The notes under the pieces were generated by a model, which saw only the letters and a list, made by a program, of their open reading frames with translations, was not told the origin of the DNA and searched no databases. Below, piece after piece: positions 34,682 to 43,128 of a stretch of 64,000 nucleotides of DNA (within the stretch, counting starts at the first letter, position 1; each line of letters begins with the position of its first letter). The DNA lies in assembly GCF_009762775.1 (NCBI RefSeq), contig NZ_CP046401.1:5096001-5160000 (forward strand), in the 5' to 3' direction. A program made the translations under genes and the position numbers. The stretch comes from Maribellus comscasis (GTDB lineage Bacteria > Bacteroidota > Bacteroidia > Bacteroidales > Prolixibacteraceae).

Positions 34682-35734
34682 ATGGAAAAATCGTTTGTAT
34701 TCCCAAGTGTATTAGAAGAAAATTACAGAGACTTCGAAAAAGTTGCCGATGAGTTTTTAGATGGTATTAGAATAACCGGTTTAAACGGGAAAGATTATAT
34801 CGTAGGTAACCTTGCTTTGAAAGAAGGATTATCTCCTCATAAATTTCTAAATAGTTCTCCTGATGATGCTGATTATCAGTTGTTAGGGCTTACCGGTTTG
34901 TTAACTGCAACGCAGGGTACCTACTCGAATTTAATTGTTACCACAGGTTTCCCTTTTACAACCTATCAACCTTTTAAAGGGGCCGCTGCTGATTTTTTTA
35001 AAGGAAGCCACCAAATTAACTTTGATTCGCGTACCCTCGGGAGTCGCGGTGTAGAGAAAGTTGATTTTTCTATACCTGAAATTGATGTTATGACCGAAAT
35101 TGAAGGATCGGTGAAATATATCAGAAATGGGGAGATAAAAGATAACGGCAACTTTATAATTGCAAGTATCGGTTATGGAACATTCGAAATTGCTTTGTCT
35201 CAGCCGGGTGGTTTGGTTTACAGAACAGCTCATAGTTCCAGTGGTATTGTTTATGCGATAAAGTTGTTGGAAAATGAACTGCAAAAAAAATATTATATAA
35301 ATATTTTAACAGATCAGCAGTTGGAAAGGGCTTTTCAAAGAGGCAGCATTCTTATAAAGAGAAAAAGAGTAGATCTTTCTGAAATTAGAGATAAAGTGTT
35401 GGAAAGCTATTATAACGAGGTAATATCGCCGTCTATCAGACGTAATATTTTGGATGAGGATTTCTACGATGTCGATAAAATTTATCTGGTGGGAGGCGGT
35501 TCACTTTATCAGAAAATAGTAGAGCTTTTTAACAAAGAATTTGAAGATGTTTTAAAAGTTGAAGTAGTTCCTTCTCCAAATCTAACTGCCAGTAAAGGAT
35601 ATTGTATTCACTCGTTGGAATTGGCGAAGTCAAAGATGGGAGATCTTGGTCTGGAAAACAAGAGTAGTTTTACATGTGTAGGACTGGATTTAGGTAATAA
35701 TAATACAGTGGTTACGGTCAACAACGATTTTTAG
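34682..35734 (+). CDS. Circularly permuted actin/ParM-like ATPase
   Basis: Actin-fold protein whose motifs appear in rotated order. Residues 4-10 (SFVFPSV) match the segment that normally follows the phosphate-1 hairpin of ParM-like proteins. Phosphate-2 is ASIGYGTFEIAL (161-172), with Ser162 where Asp is usual. The adenosine motif is YLVGGGS (268-274), then SPNLTASKGY (298-307). The phosphate-1 motif VGLDLGNNNTVV is at 333-344, six residues from the C-terminus, after a linker of about 18 residues. An in-frame TAA at 34676-34678 excludes a longer N-terminus. It is coupled to the bactofilin gene (10-base gap) and followed by a terminator. Filament formation is inferred from the fold. Confidence 0.8.
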   Translation: MEKSFVFPSVLEENYRDFEKVADEFLDGIRITGLNGKDYIVGNLALKEGLSPHKFLNSSPDDADYQLLGLTGLLTATQGTYSNLIVTTGFPFTTYQPFKGAAADFFKGSHQINFDSRTLGSRGVEKVDFSIPEIDVMTEIEGSVKYIRNGEIKDNGNFIIASIGYGTFEIALSQPGGLVYRTAHSSSGIVYAIKLLENELQKKYYINILTDQQLERAFQRGSILIKRKRVDLSEIRDKVLESYYNEVISPSIRRNILDEDFYDVDKIYLVGGGSLYQKIVELFNKEFEDVLKVEVVPSPNLTASKGYCIHSLELAKSKMGDLGLENKSSFTCVGLDLGNNNTVVTVNNDF

Positions 35735-35763
35735 TATACGGCAATTATCCCCCGTAGTGTATT

Positions 35764-35801
35764 AAGATTGTCTTTTTGTGTTTTAAAGACAATCTTTTTT
35801 T
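35764..35801 (+). terminator. Rho-independent terminator of the bactofilin-actin operon
   Basis: AAGATTGTCTTT (35764-35775) pairs perfectly with AAAGACAATCTT (35785-35796), followed by T residues. Lies 30 bases after the stop codon. The remainder of the gap 35735-36041 shows no gene. Confidence 0.85.
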
Positions 35802-36041
35802 GTGGCTTAAATCTTTTTTTCGAACAAAGAATTCTTTCTGGGCTTACCTTTTAGCAAAAGAGGTAACCTTATGGTAAAAGTGGTGCCATTGTGTAAAAAG
35901 CTGGTAAATGTAATTCGCTCTCTATGGATTTTTTCTGTTTATCTTGTTTTGTAAACAGAAAATGGATAGTTCCCGATAATAACGTGAATATTTGATTGTT
36001 TTATATTTTGTTTTCTAATATATTTCCTGTTAAATTTTTCT

Positions 36042-36686
36042 ATGGACAAATGTGTATACTGTAATCAGAATAAGCCATGTGAGCTCTTTTTTTATGAGAA
36101 AGTTTTGGTATGTGGCGATTGCAGGAAGAAAGATACGTGGGACATAATTGAATCTTTTTGTTTGTCTTCATCCATCGATAATCCGCTTGAAATGGCAGAG
36201 ATTCTAATGATGTTTCCCGACTTTAAGATGCACTGTCCGGAACACCATTATCTTGTCCCGGCAGTGCTTTTGGCCTCGTATAGCAAGGCTGTTCTGAAAG
36301 AGGAGAAGTTGGAATCCTGGTTGAAAATAGTTAGAAACAGAGCAGAGAAAGTTCCCGGGGCCTTTTGTGGAACACACGGCAGTTGTGGCGCAGCCGTAGG
36401 AACCGGCATTTTTGTGAGTTCAGTTACAGGAGCAACACCTTTGAGTTCGGAAGAATGGAGTTTATGCAATTCGATTGTAGGTCGTTCTCTTCTTGCAATG
36501 GCTCACTACGGCGGACCTCGATGCTGTAAACGCGTAACTTATATTGCCTTACAGGAAAGCGTAAAGTTTCTAAAGGAAAGAATGGCTGTAAAACTTCATA
36601 TTCCGGAAAATATCGAATGCAGTTTCTTTCTGCAAAACGAAGAACAGTGCCTGAAAGAAGGATGTCCTTTTTATCCCAACAAATAG
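36042..36686 (+). CDS. DUF5714-type cysteine-rich protein
   Basis: A 214-aa cysteine-rich soluble protein. It begins with a CxxC pair (CVYCNQNKPC) and CGDCRKKDTW, like a small zinc ribbon. It continues with MHCPEHHYLVPAVLLASY near residue 66, GAFCGTHGSCGAAVGTGIF near 104, GGPRCCKRVTY near 157 and a final C-rich tail. This pattern fits DUF5714, whose members occur near redox or radical SAM genes. Reaction unknown. It is convergent with the nuclease/phosphatase gene. Confidence 0.7.
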   Translation: MDKCVYCNQNKPCELFFYEKVLVCGDCRKKDTWDIIESFCLSSSIDNPLEMAEILMMFPDFKMHCPEHHYLVPAVLLASYSKAVLKEEKLESWLKIVRNRAEKVPGAFCGTHGSCGAAVGTGIFVSSVTGATPLSSEEWSLCNSIVGRSLLAMAHYGGPRCCKRVTYIALQESVKFLKERMAVKLHIPENIECSFFLQNEEQCLKEGCPFYPNK

Positions 36687-36697
36687 AATAGATAGAT

Positions 36698-37531
36698 TTA
36701 TTTTAACACTACTTTCGCAAATACCGGTAAGTGGTCGGATGGGAACCTGTGATTTGTGAATTCACTTAAAGCTGCATATTTTTTTACATCAATTTCACCA
36801 TAAGTAAAAATATAATCAATCCTGTTTTCAAGCGGTGCATCAAGTTTAAATCCCTCGAACGTTCCAACCGGACCGTAGGGTGGTTCTTCTGACACTTCAC
36901 GGCTGTCGTTTAAATATTTTTTAAGCAGCTGGATAGGTTCGGTATCAGGTGTTAGATTAAAATCTCCGGTTAAAATTACAGGCAAATTTTTATTCTGAAC
37001 CATTTCCCGGATCTTTTGATAAATAAGCGAAGCGGAATTTTTGCGTGCTTCATTTCCTTTGTGATCAAAGTGTGTATTAAAAAACAGAAATTGTTTACCG
37101 GTTACTTTTGACTGAAATTTCCCCCAGGTTACAATCCTGTTTAGTGCAGCATCCCATCCTTTGCTCGGTTTTTCTGGTGTTTCCGAAAGCCAGAACGTAC
37201 CTTTTTTAAGCAAGATAAATTTTTTAGGATTATAAAAAACAGGAGAAAACTCTCCTCCTTTTATACCATCGTCACGCCCAACCCCAAACCATTCGTATTC
37301 CGGAAGTTGTGCCTTTAAATCTTCTATCTGCCCAACAAGAGCTTCCTGCATACCAAAAATATCAGCCTCGTGAAAGCGGATCAGTCCACTTACCATTTCA
37401 ATTCGGTTTGGCCAGGCGTTTTCTCCGTCGTTGGGTGTATTGTACCTGATATTGAAACTTATGATATTCATTTGTTGAGCAAAAATTGTGGCAGGCAACA
37501 ACAATAATATGATTAAGATTTGTTTTTTCAT
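36698..37531 (-). CDS. Secreted endonuclease/exonuclease/phosphatase family protein
   Basis: EEP-fold metal-dependent hydrolase acting outside the cytoplasm. Signal peptide at about 1-18 (IFAQ end). Catalytic motifs are SFNIRYNTPND (Asn), GMQEAL (Glu), NTHFDHKG, LTGDFNLTPDTEP (Asp/Asn) and the final SDHLPVFA (Asp-His). Length 277 aa is typical of the Bacteroidota secreted group, probably phosphodiesterases. The ATG overlaps the esterase stop upstream by four bases, so the two genes are one operon. Confidence 0.87.
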   Translation of the reverse strand: MKKQILIILLLLPATIFAQQMNIISFNIRYNTPNDGENAWPNRIEMVSGLIRFHEADIFGMQEALVGQIEDLKAQLPEYEWFGVGRDDGIKGGEFSPVFYNPKKFILLKKGTFWLSETPEKPSKGWDAALNRIVTWGKFQSKVTGKQFLFFNTHFDHKGNEARKNSASLIYQKIREMVQNKNLPVILTGDFNLTPDTEPIQLLKKYLNDSREVSEEPPYGPVGTFEGFKLDAPLENRIDYIFTYGEIDVKKYAALSEFTNHRFPSDHLPVFAKVVLK

Positions 37532-38484
37532 TCTTCACAAAAATTATAAGGTTGATATTTAGCGATATCTTGTTTCCCTTCAACAACTGTGTTTCGGCTT
37601 TCTGTTTTGCCTTTTATGACATAATTGTAGCAAAAGTCGGTAATTACATTTAAATATTCTTTCATAGGTTTATTGGCCATTTCATGACCGGCGCCGCATG
37701 ATGTATGTAACCAATACGGCACCTCAAGTTGGTCGAGTTTTTGGGTAATAGTATACGAACCATGAAGAATTAGATATCCCGGGCTTCCTTCCTTACAATA
37801 ATGATGAGGCGCAGTTGCATAAGGAACCAGGTTATCATCAGTACCGTGAAACAAAAGCGAAGGGACAGCAGACTCTTCGTAAATTACGGTAGTATCGGGA
37901 ATTGCCCCGGCCATTCCAATTACCCCGGCATAAGAAACAGGGCCAGAATCGAGTCCGTAACAATAAGGTGGCTGATAAGCTGTATTTAATACGGTTTCCG
38001 CACCTGCACTGCTGCCTGCAATTATTATTTTTTGGGGATCAATGCCAAACTCAAACCGGTTTTGAATCAGAAAAAAAGTGGCATCCTGCAAATCTTCTAC
38101 TGCTGCATAAAACGTATTTATTTTATCCTCTGCCGGACAATCGCATCCAAAGCCTCCTTCTTTATCTTTTCTTGTGAGCCGGTAAGAGATGGATGCAGTA
38201 ACGTAACCATATTTTGCCAGCTCTGAACAAAATTTTTGAATATCTTCGCTGTCTCTCTGACCTACCCGGAAACCCCCGCCATGGACGTAAATTATTGTAG
38301 CGCGTTCTGTTTCTGCATCATATTCCGGCAGATAAATATCCATATCCAGATTTTCACCGTCTTTTGATGTATAAGTCAGGGTTTGTACAGAAACTTCATC
38401 GGAAATTAATTCCTGATACCTTTCCTGAGCTATAATTGTGGTTGTTGAAAACAGAATGAGAAATAACGGGATTACACGTTTCAT
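37528..38484 (-). CDS. Secreted alpha/beta hydrolase, carboxylesterase-like
   Basis: A signal peptide (about 1-19) leads an alpha/beta hydrolase with oxyanion motif YVHGGGFRVG near residue 76 and nucleophile motif AGSSAGAE near 157. The probable catalytic Asp is in HGTDDNLVPYA, and the His in CGAGHEM near 279. A cysteine pair (GCDCP) near 116 could be structural. Similar to BD-FAE/acetyl-esterase-type proteins. It overlaps the EEP-fold gene by four bases. Substrate unknown. Confidence 0.82.
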   Translation of the reverse strand: MKRVIPLFLILFSTTTIIAQERYQELISDEVSVQTLTYTSKDGENLDMDIYLPEYDAETERATIIYVHGGGFRVGQRDSEDIQKFCSELAKYGYVTASISYRLTRKDKEGGFGCDCPAEDKINTFYAAVEDLQDATFFLIQNRFEFGIDPQKIIIAGSSAGAETVLNTAYQPPYCYGLDSGPVSYAGVIGMAGAIPDTTVIYEESAVPSLLFHGTDDNLVPYATAPHHYCKEGSPGYLILHGSYTITQKLDQLEVPYWLHTSCGAGHEMANKPMKEYLNVITDFCYNYVIKGKTESRNTVVEGKQDIAKYQPYNFCEE

Positions 38485-38531
38485 TTTTTCTTATTTTTTT
38501 GCGAATATAAAATTAATGTTGCAAAGTAAAT

Positions 38532-38566
38532 AAAAAAAGATGGAACCTGAATTTTCAGATTCCATC
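38532..38566 (-). terminator. Rho-independent terminator for the minus-strand ogt-type gene
   Basis: On the minus strand GATGGAATCTGA pairs with TCAGGTTCCATC with one mismatch, followed by seven T. It lies within the 301-base gap 38485-38785, which otherwise holds only a doubtful small reading frame. Confidence 0.65.
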
Positions 38567-38785
38567 AAAATACCCCGTTTAAATGAATCGGTGACGCAAG
38601 TTGAGCCCGCCGTACAATCTATCTTCCGAAATGTTTTTATTTCTAAATTATATTTTGCGTAAGTCAAAAAATAAACCAATAAATTTATTTTACTGAAAAT
38701 CAAATTGTTGTGTTGTTGTAGTTATGTTTGAGATGATTCAAAATGGGATAAAAATTCTAGAATATGGGTAGAATTTAATGGAATT

Positions 38786-39277
38786 TTAAAACAATAAATG
38801 GGTGTTTTTTGATAAAATCAGCTCATGACGAAGCAGCCATCGTTTTCGTTCAATTCCACCGGCATAGCCTGTTAATTTTCCATTGGAACCAATAATTCGG
38901 TGGCAGGGAATGACGATTGGAATTGGATTTTTTCCGTTAGCCAGACCAACTGCTCTTGTATTTTTTTCAGAACCTGATTTTTTTGCAATATCGAGATATG
39001 ATGTTGTTTCACCAAACGAAACTTTTTGTACAAGGTTCCATACCTTTTGCTGAAACTCAGTACCTTTGGGTTTAAGTTTTAGTTGAAATTCTTCACGTTT
39101 ACCCTCAAAATATTCAGTGAGTTGTTTTTTGGTTTTAATGAGTATTCCGGGTAAGTCATTGTCTGACGGTTTTTGAGCGTCTTTAAACTCAACACTCAGC
39201 AGAAAAACAGAGTCCGATGTCAGTTTTAGCCAGCCAACAGGCGACTCCAAAAATGTAATATATAATTTCTCTTCCAT
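38786..39277 (-). CDS. ogt: Methylated-DNA--protein-cysteine methyltransferase (Ogt-type)
   Basis: Suicide DNA repair protein that transfers the methyl group of O6-methylguanine to its own cysteine. The acceptor is Cys125 in PIVIPCHRIIG. GTEFQQKVW near residue 72 and GGIERKRWLLRHE near 141 are further signatures. Length 163 aa is normal for the single-domain form. The ATG follows directly after the U-tract of a hairpin terminator, an unusual arrangement. Confidence 0.9.
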   Translation of the reverse strand: MEEKLYITFLESPVGWLKLTSDSVFLLSVEFKDAQKPSDNDLPGILIKTKKQLTEYFEGKREEFQLKLKPKGTEFQQKVWNLVQKVSFGETTSYLDIAKKSGSEKNTRAVGLANGKNPIPIVIPCHRIIGSNGKLTGYAGGIERKRWLLRHELILSKNTHLLF

Positions 39278-39310
39278 AAAAAATCCGATATCAAAGATAC
39301 CGGATTTTTT
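39278..39310. terminator. Bidirectional-looking hairpin between hydA and ogt
   Basis: A stem of 10 bp with one mismatch (ATCCGATATC / GATACCGGAT) and a three-base loop has A6 on one side and T6 on the other. On the minus strand it terminates hydA, and its T-run ends exactly at the ogt ATG. Confidence 0.65.
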
Positions 39311-39329
39311 GACTTGTGGTTATCGATTT

Positions 39330-41120
39330 TTAATAACGTTCCCGTTTTGTATATTTGGTATGAAGCAAATGATGGGAAACTTCTCCGAGCGGTTCCTTTA
39401 AGAAATCGCGATAAAGCTTTTGTACTTCCGGGTTTTCATGCGATTTTCGAAGAGCTAATTCACTGTCCTCGGTATAAATTGCTTCTGCGCGTTTTTTGCG
39501 AATTTCCGGATTTGTAGGAATAGGTTGTCCGCCACCTCCCAGACAACCACCGGGACAAGCCATAAATTCAATAAAATGATAGTCTGCTTTCCCCGATTTT
39601 ACAGAATCCATAACTGTTTTTGCATTTACAAGCCCATGTGCAATGGCGCATTTTAATTCAACACCGTCAAGAAAAGCCCATTCTTTTAACGGATTTTCAA
39701 TTTTTACAGAGGCTTCTCTCACTCCTTCCATCCCCCGAACAGGAGTAATGTCCAGGTTTTTAAACGGGACCTCACGCCCGGTTACAATTTCATATGCTGT
39801 CCTCAAAGCGGCTTCCATAACTCCGCCTGTTGCTCCGAAGATCACAGCCGCACCGGTTGACTCACCCATTAATCTGTCATATTTTACGGGTTTCAGTTTG
39901 TTAAAATCTAACCCCGCCTGTTTAATTAAAATTGCCAATTCGCGGGTGGTTAAAACATAATCTACATCCCGATAACCGCTGTCGTGCATTTCCGGACGGT
40001 ATGCTTCAAATTTTTTAGCCGTACAAGGCATAATGGAAACCGAAACAATATTTTCCGGTTCCAGATTTCTTGCCTTGGCGTAATATGTTTTAACCAGGGC
40101 GCCAAACATTTGTTGAGGAGATTTACATGTAGAAAGGTGCTCTAAATGTTCGGGATACATGTGTTCTATATATTTTATCCAACCTGGTGAACACGATGTT
40201 GCCATAGGAAGACTTACACTTTCGTCTTTGTCGACCAAGGCTTTTTTTAACCGGGTTAATAATTCTGTTCCTTCCTCCATAATTGTGAGGTCAGCTGTGA
40301 AGTCAGTATCAAGAACGGAATCAAAACCTAACCTTTTGAGCGCTGCGACCATTTGTCCGGTAACACGCGAACCTGGCTCCAGCCCCAGTTCTTCACCCAA
40401 ACCCACACGGACAGCCGGAGCTGTTTGAACTACAACGTGTTTATTCGGATTTGCAATTGCTTCCCAAACTTCTTCAATATAATTTTTTTCAACCAATGCA
40501 CCGGTTGGGCAGTGGTTTACACATTGTCCGCAATTGGTGCAAACAACGTCACGCATAGCTTTTTCAAAGAAGGTGGTTATTTTCATTTTGTCTCCTTTGT
40601 GAGCTACTGTCAGAGCGTTTACTCCCTGTAATTCAGCACATGTGCGAACGCACCGCTGGCAACGAATACATTTACTATCGTCTTTTATAATTGACGGAGA
40701 AAACATATCGATAGTATAGTTCTTTAAAGGCACCAACTCCAGAAAATCCTGTGTCATTATTTTATATTCAGAAGCGAGTTCCTGCAACTCGCAGTTGCCA
40801 TTTCTGTAACATTTGGTACAATCGGCATTGTGCTCTGCCAATAAAAGTTCAATAATGTGTTTTCTTGAATTTCGTACTTTTAAACTGTTGGTGAGAATTT
40901 CCATCCCTTCTTCAACTGGTGTAGCGCAAGCTGCCGAAAGTCGGTTTTGTCCAACTACTTCAACAACACAAACCCTGCAGTTTCCCGCTACGCATAAATC
41001 TTTGTGGTAGCACAACGTTGGGATTTTGATCCCTTGTTCATCTGCCGCCTCAAGTATAGTTTTCCCTTTTGCAATTTCAACTGGAAAACCGTTAATGGAT
41101 ATATTTAATTTGTTTGCCAT
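39330..41120 (-). CDS. hydA: [FeFe] hydrogenase catalytic subunit HydA (group A3-like)
   Basis: Catalytic subunit of an NADH-linked [FeFe] hydrogenase. N-terminal [2Fe-2S] ligands are Cys37, Cys48, Cys51 and Cys65. A His/Cys cluster follows (His97, Cys101, Cys104, Cys110), then two [4Fe-4S] sets (Cys151/154/157/161 and Cys194/197/200/204). The H-cluster motifs are ATSCSPGW (Cys310), MPCTAKK (Cys366) and EFMACPGGCLGG near residue 525. It follows hydC and hydB in one operon. The maturases HydE, HydF and HydG are not in the window. The reaction could run toward hydrogen release or uptake. Confidence 0.95.
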   Translation of the reverse strand: MANKLNISINGFPVEIAKGKTILEAADEQGIKIPTLCYHKDLCVAGNCRVCVVEVVGQNRLSAACATPVEEGMEILTNSLKVRNSRKHIIELLLAEHNADCTKCYRNGNCELQELASEYKIMTQDFLELVPLKNYTIDMFSPSIIKDDSKCIRCQRCVRTCAELQGVNALTVAHKGDKMKITTFFEKAMRDVVCTNCGQCVNHCPTGALVEKNYIEEVWEAIANPNKHVVVQTAPAVRVGLGEELGLEPGSRVTGQMVAALKRLGFDSVLDTDFTADLTIMEEGTELLTRLKKALVDKDESVSLPMATSCSPGWIKYIEHMYPEHLEHLSTCKSPQQMFGALVKTYYAKARNLEPENIVSVSIMPCTAKKFEAYRPEMHDSGYRDVDYVLTTRELAILIKQAGLDFNKLKPVKYDRLMGESTGAAVIFGATGGVMEAALRTAYEIVTGREVPFKNLDITPVRGMEGVREASVKIENPLKEWAFLDGVELKCAIAHGLVNAKTVMDSVKSGKADYHFIEFMACPGGCLGGGGQPIPTNPEIRKKRAEAIYTEDSELALRKSHENPEVQKLYRDFLKEPLGEVSHHLLHTKYTKRERY

Positions 41121-41139
41121 TTTTTTAATTTTCGATGGG

Positions 41140-42324
41140 TTAGTAAATCATTTCTTCGCGGAAGTTCTCAACAATAGAGGAGAAGGAATTTGCCACCGAC
41201 TGCCCCAAACCACATTTAGCGGTTAATTGCATCGTTTCCGTCAGCCGCAATAGTTTGTCGAGATACGATGCGGGTTTGTCACCTCTTTTTACTGCTTTGA
41301 TGCCAAGCAGCAATTGCTGACATCCCACCCTGCACGGAGTACATTGTCCGCAACACTCTTCACGGAAGAATTCAAGATAATTATCGAGAACATTAAACAT
41401 TGAACGCGAACTGTTGAAAAGCATCATAGAACCTCCGGTAGGAAGTGATATACCTGTGAGTTTTCCTTTGAAGCCAATGGCCGCATCTTTGAACTTTTTA
41501 CGTGGAACAAGAAAACCGGAAGCTCCTCCCACCTGAACGGCTTTGGTATCTCCATCGCCAAATTCATAAACAAAGTCCTGAAGGCTCATTCCCAACTCAA
41601 GTTCATAAATACCGGGTTTGGGAGTATCTCCCGAAACAGAAAACAGTTTTGTTCCACGGGAATATTGAACGCCCAAATCATAGAATTTTTTGGCTCCGTA
41701 TTTAAAAATGGTAAACGTGTGGACCAAGGTTTCAACATTATTTATTACAGTTGGCGAGCCGTTAAAACCTGCTTGTGTTGGAAATGGTGGCTTATTGCGT
41801 GGTTCACCTCGTTTCCCTTCGAGCGACTCCATTAAAGCAGTTTCTTCGCCACAAATATAGGCTCCGCTGCCCATAAACACTTTTATTTTGAAATCAAGGT
41901 TTATTTCCTTGCAGTAATATTCAAATTCTGCAATTTCTTTGTTTAGCTCTTCTTCCAGAAATTTATATTCACCCCTGAGGTAAATAAAACCTTCCTTTGC
42001 GCCAGTAACATAACCACAAACGGCCATTGCCGTGAGAACTTTATAAGGAACTTTTGACAGAATCTCCCTGTCTTTAAATGTTCCCGGTTCTCCTTCATCA
42101 GCGTTACATATTACATACTTCTTTTCAGCTTTTGCTTCCGATGTGAGTTTCCATTTTAGTCCGGTTGGGAACCCTGCACCGCCACGTCCCTTTAACTCTG
42201 AACTGATAAGCTCATTTATTAGCTCCTGAGGTTTCTTTTTGATGGTAGTTGAGAGAACTTTTTCCCAGTCATTTTCATTTCTGAAAATAAAATCTACCCT
42301 TTTTAATTGATACGAATTTGCCAT
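41140..42324 (-). CDS. hydB: NuoF-like hydrogenase subunit HydB, short form
   Basis: NADH- and FMN-binding subunit, 394 aa. GRGGAGFPTGLKW near residue 46 and CNADEGEPGTFKDRE near 73 bind FMN and NADH, GAYICGEETALMESLEG is near 132, and CGQCTPCRVGCQQL near 336 holds a [4Fe-4S] cluster. The N-terminal thioredoxin-like [2Fe-2S] domain and the C-terminal ferredoxin-like domain of HydB from electron-bifurcating enzymes such as that of Thermotoga maritima are missing. It therefore resembles the NuoF core, and NADH-dependent but non-bifurcating action is possible. It sits 19 bases upstream of hydA. Confidence 0.92.
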   Translation of the reverse strand: MANSYQLKRVDFIFRNENDWEKVLSTTIKKKPQELINELISSELKGRGGAGFPTGLKWKLTSEAKAEKKYVICNADEGEPGTFKDREILSKVPYKVLTAMAVCGYVTGAKEGFIYLRGEYKFLEEELNKEIAEFEYYCKEINLDFKIKVFMGSGAYICGEETALMESLEGKRGEPRNKPPFPTQAGFNGSPTVINNVETLVHTFTIFKYGAKKFYDLGVQYSRGTKLFSVSGDTPKPGIYELELGMSLQDFVYEFGDGDTKAVQVGGASGFLVPRKKFKDAAIGFKGKLTGISLPTGGSMMLFNSSRSMFNVLDNYLEFFREECCGQCTPCRVGCQQLLLGIKAVKRGDKPASYLDKLLRLTETMQLTAKCGLGQSVANSFSSIVENFREEMIY

Positions 42325-42335
42325 TTTCCCTTTTT

Positions 42336-42812
42336 TTAAATTGAACCGTTTTGTTTCATATAATCCGAAAGAATTTCTCTAACCTTCTCAGGTGTGAGTT
42401 CAGTGTAAACTTCGTTGTTGATCATCATAGCCGGCGCTTTGTGGCACCAGCCGAGGCAGTTCGTTTCCAAAAGAGTAAAACGATTATCGGGAGTCGTTTC
42501 TCCCAGCTTAATCTTTAACATGTCCTGAATGGCAAAAAGTACCTGGCTTTTCCCTTTCATTGCACACGTAATGGTTTTACACACCCGAATGGTGTACTTT
42601 CCTGTCGGCTTGGTTTCAAGAAAAGAATAGAATGTAGCCGTTCCGTAGACCTCAGAAGCAGGAATATCCATTTCGCGGGCAATCTCTACCATGGAGTATT
42701 CTGACAGAAAATTTTCGCGCTCAATTACCCCTTGCATTATCGGGAGAAGATTTTCCCGTTGTCTTCCATATTGGTCGGCTAAATTTTGAATTAAAGACTT
42801 TATGGGATCCAT
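42336..42812 (-). CDS. hydC: NuoE-like hydrogenase subunit HydC
   Basis: Thioredoxin-like [2Fe-2S] subunit, 158 aa. Helical N-terminal part (NLLPIMQGVIERE, EIAREMDIPASEVYGTATFYSF), then cluster ligands CKTITCAMKG near residue 90 and TNCLGWCHKAPAMMIN near 128. First gene of the hydC-hydB-hydA operon, 11 bases before hydB. It relays electrons between the FMN of HydB and HydA. Confidence 0.93.
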   Translation of the reverse strand: MDPIKSLIQNLADQYGRQRENLLPIMQGVIERENFLSEYSMVEIAREMDIPASEVYGTATFYSFLETKPTGKYTIRVCKTITCAMKGKSQVLFAIQDMLKIKLGETTPDNRFTLLETNCLGWCHKAPAMMINNEVYTELTPEKVREILSDYMKQNGSI

Positions 42813-42973
42813 AAAAATAATTTAAGTTATTAATCAGTTTATTAGTTGTTTTTATTGTTAAATAGAGCGCCAGTTAAGGCTTGGTCAATCGTTCTTTTTT
42901 ATTCTCTCAATAAAGAAATTTTTCTCTATTTGTAGAAACAAAAGTAAACAGATGTTTATTAATAAACGAGAAT

Positions 42974-42989
42974 AATGTTGCTTAACATT
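42974..42989. promoter_or_regulatory. Inverted repeat AATGTT-N4-AACATT upstream of hydC (site 1)
   Basis: Perfect 6-bp arms around GCTT in the shared upstream region of hydC and the divergent gene at 43228. A second copy with a 5-base spacer lies at 43129-43145. Suggests a dimeric regulator; not identified. Confidence 0.45.
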
Positions 42990-43128
42990 GCTGTTGTTCA
43001 GCATGATTCTGTTTCTGTAAAACAATAAAAATTTAAATAACTTATTTTACATGATATTTGTCAAATTTGATGCGCCTTCAAAATAGACCCTGAAAAAGAA
43101 AAATTTGTTATTTAGACTTAATTAATAT

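Noticed and set aside
38491..38703. 70-codon reading frame on the minus strand
   Set aside because: It contains the terminator hairpin of the upstream gene and shows no domain or signal; composition is like intergenic DNA.
40159..40428. Long reading frame opposite hydA
   Set aside because: It lies entirely within the strongly conserved hydA coding region on the other strand; it is a shadow frame.
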